The notes below the pieces were generated by a model. That model was not told the DNA's origin, searched no databases, and saw nothing but the letters and a program-made list of their open reading frames with translations. The position numbers and the translations under genes are program-made. Source: Bacteroidota bacterium (lineage in GTDB: Bacteria > Bacteroidota > Bacteroidia > Flavobacteriales_D > Sanyastnellaceae). Taken from it: a DNA stretch of 64,000 nt. The DNA lies in NCBI GenBank assembly GCA_027624855.1, contig JAQBTQ010000001.1:62001-126000 (forward strand), given 5' to 3'. Positions 59,936-64,000 of this stretch are shown here, one piece after another (the stretch's first letter is position 1; every line of letters begins with the position of its first letter).

Positions 59936-61285
59936 TCAATTTTCTTGCACCCAAATGGACCATTCGAAAGGTCCCAACTCCCTCGTAGCGCCTGCTGTAT
60001 GCAGCTCGCCGGTCATCGCATCCGCCCACTCTTCTTGCCATCCTACAGGCACGTTCACCGAGTAAGTCTGATCTCGACAATTGACTGCGACCCATAGTTG
60101 GCGCCCCTCATATTCTCGCACGAAGCTGACAATCGCCCCGTTACTAGCATCCGAGATATTTCCTTTTCGCGCTTCCGGATGGCTTCCGTAAAAGGCCATC
60201 ATGCTTTGATACGATTGCAAAAAATCAGGGTTTTGCGTCCAGTTAATGGGGACTTGGCTGAAAAATGGAACATTGGATGATTGACCCACTTCTTGGCAAC
60301 CATAGATCAATGGAATTCCCCCCATGAATGTCGTGATCACCTGTGCACCGAAAGCTGCATCCAACCCTCCAAATAGAGCAATTGGCGTGGCATCCCAGGC
60401 CGATTCATCGTGGTTGGTGGTGAATCTCAGCTGCGTTTTGTTTTCAGGTATTTCCGCCATCTGAGACTCATGAATCCCAATCAATGACAAGGCAGAACCT
60501 CCGTTGTACACGTTTTTAATTCCATCGTACCAATTCCACCCAAAGTTCACATCAAATCCCGCATCCAACAGTCCTTCGTCCGCTCCTTCCGCCAGAAACA
60601 AAAGGGGTTTATCTGATGCTGATCGAATCGCGGTAATGGCTTGATCCCAAAAACCTGTGGGAACCCAATCTGCAGCATCACATCGGAATCCATCAATTTC
60701 AGCCATATCAATCCAAAATTGCATCGCGTCAATCATGGCTTCACGCATGGGACTACTGGAATAATTCAAATCGGCCACATCTTGCCAATTCGTTCCAGTA
60801 GGATGGATGATGTTACCCGAAGCATCTTGTGTATACCATTCTGTATTTTCAATCCATGGATGATCCCAAGCGGTGTGATTGGCCACCCAATCCATGACCA
60901 CAATCATCTCTCGCTCATGCGCCGCATCAACAAGGCTAACGAAATCATCCATGGTGCCATACTCCGAACTCACCGCTTTGTAATCTCGCACGGAATAAGG
61001 TGAATTCACAGAATTGATGGTGCCTATGGGATGAATGGGCATCAACCAAATGGCATTCACACCCAATGCAGCAATGTGATCAAGCTTTTGTTCGACGCCC
61101 TCCAAATCGCCATTGGCACTGAACGCTCTCAAATTCACCTCGTAAAAAACCAAATCCGCAATCTCAGGAAATGCAGTAGGTGCATTTGGGACGGGAGTTG
61201 GGTCGTCTTTGCGACAGCTATCCAAGGGCAACCATAAAGTCGCACAAAATAAAATAATGATGTGAGCGCGATTGACCACCATCAT
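59936..61285 (-). CDS. GH13 alpha-amylase-family lipoprotein
   Basis: 449 residues. Lipobox LDSC (Cys24). The GH13 regions are present: DWVANHT (132-138), GFRCDAADW (199-207, nucleophile Asp203), FLAEGAD (230-236, acid/base Glu233) and TTNHDE (289-294, Asp293). The active sites are complete, so it should cut or transfer alpha-glucosidic bonds at the cell surface or in the periplasm. It overlaps the preceding lipoprotein gene by 4 bases and is convergent with the pirin gene. No SusC/SusD pair is near. Confidence 0.92.
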   Translation of the reverse strand: MMVVNRAHIIILFCATLWLPLDSCRKDDPTPVPNAPTAFPEIADLVFYEVNLRAFSANGDLEGVEQKLDHIAALGVNAIWLMPIHPIGTINSVNSPYSVRDYKAVSSEYGTMDDFVSLVDAAHEREMIVVMDWVANHTAWDHPWIENTEWYTQDASGNIIHPTGTNWQDVADLNYSSSPMREAMIDAMQFWIDMAEIDGFRCDAADWVPTGFWDQAITAIRSASDKPLLFLAEGADEGLLDAGFDVNFGWNWYDGIKNVYNGGSALSLIGIHESQMAEIPENKTQLRFTTNHDESAWDATPIALFGGLDAAFGAQVITTFMGGIPLIYGCQEVGQSSNVPFFSQVPINWTQNPDFLQSYQSMMAFYGSHPEARKGNISDASNGAIVSFVREYEGRQLWVAVNCRDQTYSVNVPVGWQEEWADAMTGELHTAGATRELGPFEWSIWVQEN

Positions 61286-62121
61286 TCGATGATCTCATGC
61301 GTATCAAGATCAAACAAGTAGGTTTCACCATTGATGGTAAGTTCGGCTAGGGCATCACAGGTTCCATCACCATAGTCCAACACTCGAATGAACGTGTTTC
61401 GTTGGAGCGTCACAGAGCCACTTACCGGATATCCACAGGGACGGTCGTACACCACGGCATCATATACGACGGTCACGGTACCAGACTGGCCAGCAGCGTT
61501 GGTTACGGTCTTCGAACCATTTCCATCCCTTTGCCAAATGTCATCCGCACAAGCTGGGGTGTCATGTCCGGCCAACCAAGTGCGCGTACCCTCATAAGAT
61601 CGAATCACTGTCAAATTCCCTCGCTGCAAATCCATATCTGACGATTGACTGAAGACCCAATCACCTTCTTCATTTTGACCTTCATTGGTCAGCACTCGGA
61701 CTCCATTCATGACCATGAATTCTCCGAGGGTTAAATCAACCGTTACCGTCCGTGAGGCACCCACTTCATTGCGAACGTCACCGGTCAGTACAATTTCTAT
61801 TGTTCCAGAACGCTGCAAGCCATTTGGGGTGTAACAATCATCGCCAAAGTCCACTGTAATCGTTCGAGGATACACGTCCTCACCAGAATCTGTGATGACC
61901 ACGCAATCAGGCCAAGGCATTCCACCTTCTCCACAATCCGCTCCACCTCCTCCTCGAAGTGTTAATGCATCAACAGGGTCTTGTATGGCCCGTTCGGCCA
62001 TCTCCAAATAGGATTCAGTTTTTACCTCATCACTCAATGAGCGCTGAGGTTGCTCTTTTTGACATCCGGTCCAAACGATGATCGCCGCTGCTGCAATAGA
62101 CTTCCAAATTTTCTTATTCAT
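61282..62121 (-). CDS. Lipoprotein of unknown function paired with GH13
   Basis: 279 residues from the ATG at 62121. Lipobox VWTGC gives lipidation at about residue 20. The body is beta-rich with repeated acidic/aromatic strands: TITVDFGDDCYTPNGLQRSG, TVDLTLGEFMVMNGVRV, TVIRSYEGTRTWLAGHDTP and LAELTINGETYLFDLDTHEI. Several Cys pairs suggest disulfides. Lipoproteins containing this FGDDCYTPNG-type motif occur in Bacteroidota, but no activity is known to me. Translation is coupled to the GH13 enzyme by ATGA overlap, so it may be a glycan-binding partner. Confidence 0.78.
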   Translation of the reverse strand: MNKKIWKSIAAAAIIVWTGCQKEQPQRSLSDEVKTESYLEMAERAIQDPVDALTLRGGGGADCGEGGMPWPDCVVITDSGEDVYPRTITVDFGDDCYTPNGLQRSGTIEIVLTGDVRNEVGASRTVTVDLTLGEFMVMNGVRVLTNEGQNEEGDWVFSQSSDMDLQRGNLTVIRSYEGTRTWLAGHDTPACADDIWQRDGNGSKTVTNAAGQSGTVTVVYDAVVYDRPCGYPVSGSVTLQRNTFIRVLDYGDGTCDALAELTINGETYLFDLDTHEIIE

Positions 62122-62236
62122 GATCTGAGATGATTGAGTTTGATTACCCATTGAAGACGTCCTCGAGCCAAAGAGGTTTATTTAGGGTCAGCAAATTAAC
62201 TTTTGTTCAGAAGATGTTCGGAAAATTCAAGGAACA

Positions 62237-63280
62237 TCAAAAAGCGAGGGTCGCGGAAACCCAAGGTGCTGCAAAACCCCATCGGTCTCCATCATCATCT
62301 TTTCCTATGACACCCACCATCCCGTAATCCCACAACCAACCATTGCGCATACTTAGATTTCTCACCCCCATCGAAAGGATGCCCGCGCTAGAGTTTAATG
62401 ATCGTTCTAAGTAATAGGCAGGGTCACCATACCAGTTCATTGAAGCTCCAGTCACCAATGTGGTCGTCGAAAAATTTCGAATGAAATAGTTTTCGGTGAT
62501 GAACCATCGGTTCTCCGCAATCTGATTCATCCCACTCACACTGAAAAGGAGCGGCCGAACCGATCCTTCGTAATAGGAGGTGATGATGTAAGAATAGTAG
62601 TCATCTGGGTCCATTACCCAACTTTCCAGCGACACAATTCCATTGTCAAACTTTGAGCCCGTTCCCAAGTTGAACGTGAGATTTTTATCCTCGGACCCAA
62701 TGGTAGCATTTGCGAAAACCAATCCCACCGGACGCCCCAATTCGCCGAAGTAATCTGAAAAACCTATCCCCCCAAAAGAAACATGAAGGTGCTCATTGAT
62801 CGACGTGCCAATTTTCGCCGTAGCTCCCGTACCAACAAATGAAATCAATCCACCGATGGTTATGTGGTCATTCACGCCCAAACTCACTGAGTTCATTGCG
62901 ATGTTCGTTTGAAAATACCCTTCACCCTTTTTCAATTGAATGCCCGATGGCGCAAAGAAATATCGGCTCGATTGAGGATTGATTGATAGAGCCCTTCCCA
63001 TTGAATTTTGTGCAAAGCGACTGTATGTATCTACGTCGAGGGTGGTGATCCCTTTTACCAGATGTTTCGGAACCGCAACGACCCCCAAATGCTGCGTTTC
63101 AATGCGAATAACCTCTTCATCACTTCCAAGCATCATTCCAACCCTTGAAGTCCCATCGTGCAAGACCACCTTGACGTATTCTGGATTTGCATTGGAAGGT
63201 TCACCTTGGGCCATCATTGAAGTCAACGAGATCGTCGTTAGCAAAGAGGTAAACAGAAATAAGTGAAGAAATGCTTTCAT
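62237..63280 (-). CDS. Exported protein, probable outer-membrane beta-barrel
   Basis: 347 residues from the ATG at 63280. Signal peptide about 1-24 (KAFLHLFLFTSLLTTISLTS). Residues 30-75 form a small domain (VKVVLHDGTSRVGMMLGSDE, EEVIRIET), like RNA-binding-Sm or SH3-like small barrels of membrane proteins. The rest is made of alternating short strands with Gly and aromatic residues (YFQTNIAMNSVSLGVNDHITIG, FSDYFGELGRPVG) and ends in APWVSATLAF, typical of outer-membrane barrels. A TACCTTTC near-consensus box lies 23 bases upstream. Function unknown. Confidence 0.75.
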   Translation of the reverse strand: MKAFLHLFLFTSLLTTISLTSMMAQGEPSNANPEYVKVVLHDGTSRVGMMLGSDEEVIRIETQHLGVVAVPKHLVKGITTLDVDTYSRFAQNSMGRALSINPQSSRYFFAPSGIQLKKGEGYFQTNIAMNSVSLGVNDHITIGGLISFVGTGATAKIGTSINEHLHVSFGGIGFSDYFGELGRPVGLVFANATIGSEDKNLTFNLGTGSKFDNGIVSLESWVMDPDDYYSYIITSYYEGSVRPLLFSVSGMNQIAENRWFITENYFIRNFSTTTLVTGASMNWYGDPAYYLERSLNSSAGILSMGVRNLSMRNGWLWDYGMVGVIGKDDDGDRWGFAAPWVSATLAF

Positions 63281-63345
63281 CGGTTTGGCTTGTTTGCATG
63301 AAAGGTACAAACCTTTCAATTCTGAAATGTGCATCGCTTTTTCGC

Positions 63346-64000
63346 TTACTGCCCTTTGAACGAATCCGCCGTTCGGCGCAACGACTCTTCAAATGGCGTG
63401 AGCTGCAATCCCAATTCGCGAATCGCCTTTTCGGGACTGACTTCCCAGTGATAGTTTCCCCGGCGCACCCATTCTGTGGTCAAATCCGGTCGCTTACCCC
63501 GCAGTTTAGCAAGGGCAGCATGAATCCGCGCAAAACCCATTTGCAGCCAAATCGGCGCGACCACCATGCGATGAGATTGCCCACTCACATTGGCGAGTGC
63601 ATCAAAGAATTCGCCGTAGGACTTATTGTGCCCCGCGAGCAAATAATTGCTCCCCGCTGCGCCATGATCCATGGCTAGGCGATGGCCTTGCACCACATCT
63701 TGGACATCGACGTAATTACCTTTCCAATGGCGACCCCCAGGAATCAACCGCCAATTTCCGTTGATGTAGCGTTTGATCATCAATGAAACGGAAGCAGGCT
63801 CCCCCCACAAATAGGGACCAAACACCCTTGTAGGACTCACTAACACCACATGCATCTTTTCTTCTAAGACGTGACGCAATGCAACCAAGTCACTCGCAGC
63901 CTTCGATGCTTCGTACGCATTGAAATAATTCAAATCACGTGGTTTTGACTCCGACACCATTCGTGATACCGACGGGCCAAACACACCACCACTGGAGGTC
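63346..64000 (-). CDS. NAD-dependent epimerase/dehydratase (SDR), 5' part outside the window
   Basis: The gene runs off the right edge; 218 codons are visible. The frame stays open to the edge and reads TSSGGVFGP, the usual stretch before the catalytic Tyr. The YxxxK motif is YEASK. VVLVSPTRVFGPYLWGEP and GNYVDVQDVVQGH are typical of extended SDRs such as NAD-dependent sugar epimerases or dihydroflavonol reductase-like proteins. The Rossmann glycine motif would be upstream, out of view. Substrate unknown. A downstream GTG could be mistaken for the start. Confidence 0.87.
   Translation of the reverse strand, partial: TSSGGVFGPSVSRMVSESKPRDLNYFNAYEASKAASDLVALRHVLEEKMHVVLVSPTRVFGPYLWGEPASVSLMIKRYINGNWRLIPGGRHWKGNYVDVQDVVQGHRLAMDHGAAGSNYLLAGHNKSYGEFFDALANVSGQSHRMVVAPIWLQMGFARIHAALAKLRGKRPDLTTEWVRRGNYHWEVSPEKAIRELGLQLTPFEESLRRTADSFKGQ

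Noticed and set aside
1-64000. Search for tRNA or rRNA genes, CRISPR arrays, insertion sequences, toxin-antitoxin pairs and phage genes
   Set aside because: No cloverleaf-like segment, regular repeat array, transposase, integrase or terminal inverted repeat was seen by eye; a small RNA gene cannot be excluded.

Overview
The window looks like a contiguous piece of chromosome from a free-living, probably marine member of the Bacteroidota, most likely Flavobacteriales (Cryomorphaceae/Schleiferiaceae-like). Supporting signs are type IX secretion C-terminal sorting domains (type A and type B), a TonB-dependent receptor with a carboxypeptidase-regulatory-like N-terminal domain, Bacteroidota families (DUF3127, DUF3467, BatA-type membrane protein, TIGR02757, PopT/DUF368, ComA-like protein), and the Bacteroidota promoter -7 element TAnnTTTG in front of many genes. 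No tRNA, rRNA, CRISPR array, insertion sequence, phage gene or integration site was seen. Genes are packed tightly and only one gap exceeds 300 bases (32809-33132).

Layout. 1-8.7 kb is mostly housekeeping: a coiled-coil protein, an MFS exporter, an M16 peptidase, DUF3127, flavin reductase, PurE, bifunctional nuclease, EtfAB, and divergently PDH E1 beta. 8.7-16 kb holds a K+-dependent-type membrane pyrophosphatase, a deoxynucleoside kinase, a GH3-family protein, a cysteine desulfurase and GlmM. 16.1-21.8 kb is one rightward run: TPR protein, ComA-like phosphosulfolactate synthase, rhodanese, PopT, AroE, then MurQ and an unknown protein. 21.8-32.8 kb holds an MnmD-Nudix fusion, TIGR02757, a BatA-like protein with a degenerate dihydroorotase, and a leftward series from RpsT and RadC through WecB, a polysaccharide deacetylase and Upp to a HAD phosphatase and DUF3467.

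From 33 kb the content turns to secreted and surface functions. There is a giant FG-GAP/ASPIC plus vanadium-haloperoxidase-like protein, then a four-gene overlapping operon (SSS symporter, GHMP sugar kinase, nucleotidyltransferase-CutC fusion, GH20 hexosaminidase lipoprotein) that reads as an amino-sugar capture and activation route. Next is a three-gene set (lamin-tail protein, TonB receptor, secreted phospholipase D-type nuclease) that may scavenge extracellular DNA or other phosphodiesters. These are followed by a type-B-sorted adhesin-like protein, a di-haem peroxidase with a PqqB-like lipoprotein, a CotH protein, a signal-peptide-bearing pirin, a GH13 lipoprotein and outer-membrane proteins. 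The window ends inside an SDR epimerase gene.

The most promising unusual items are the hexosamine operon with its CutC fusion, the lamin-tail/TonB/PLD set, the haloperoxidase fusion, and the repeated placement of a TAnnTTTG box 4-6 bases before the start codon, which implies widespread leaderless mRNAs and corrects several start codons.
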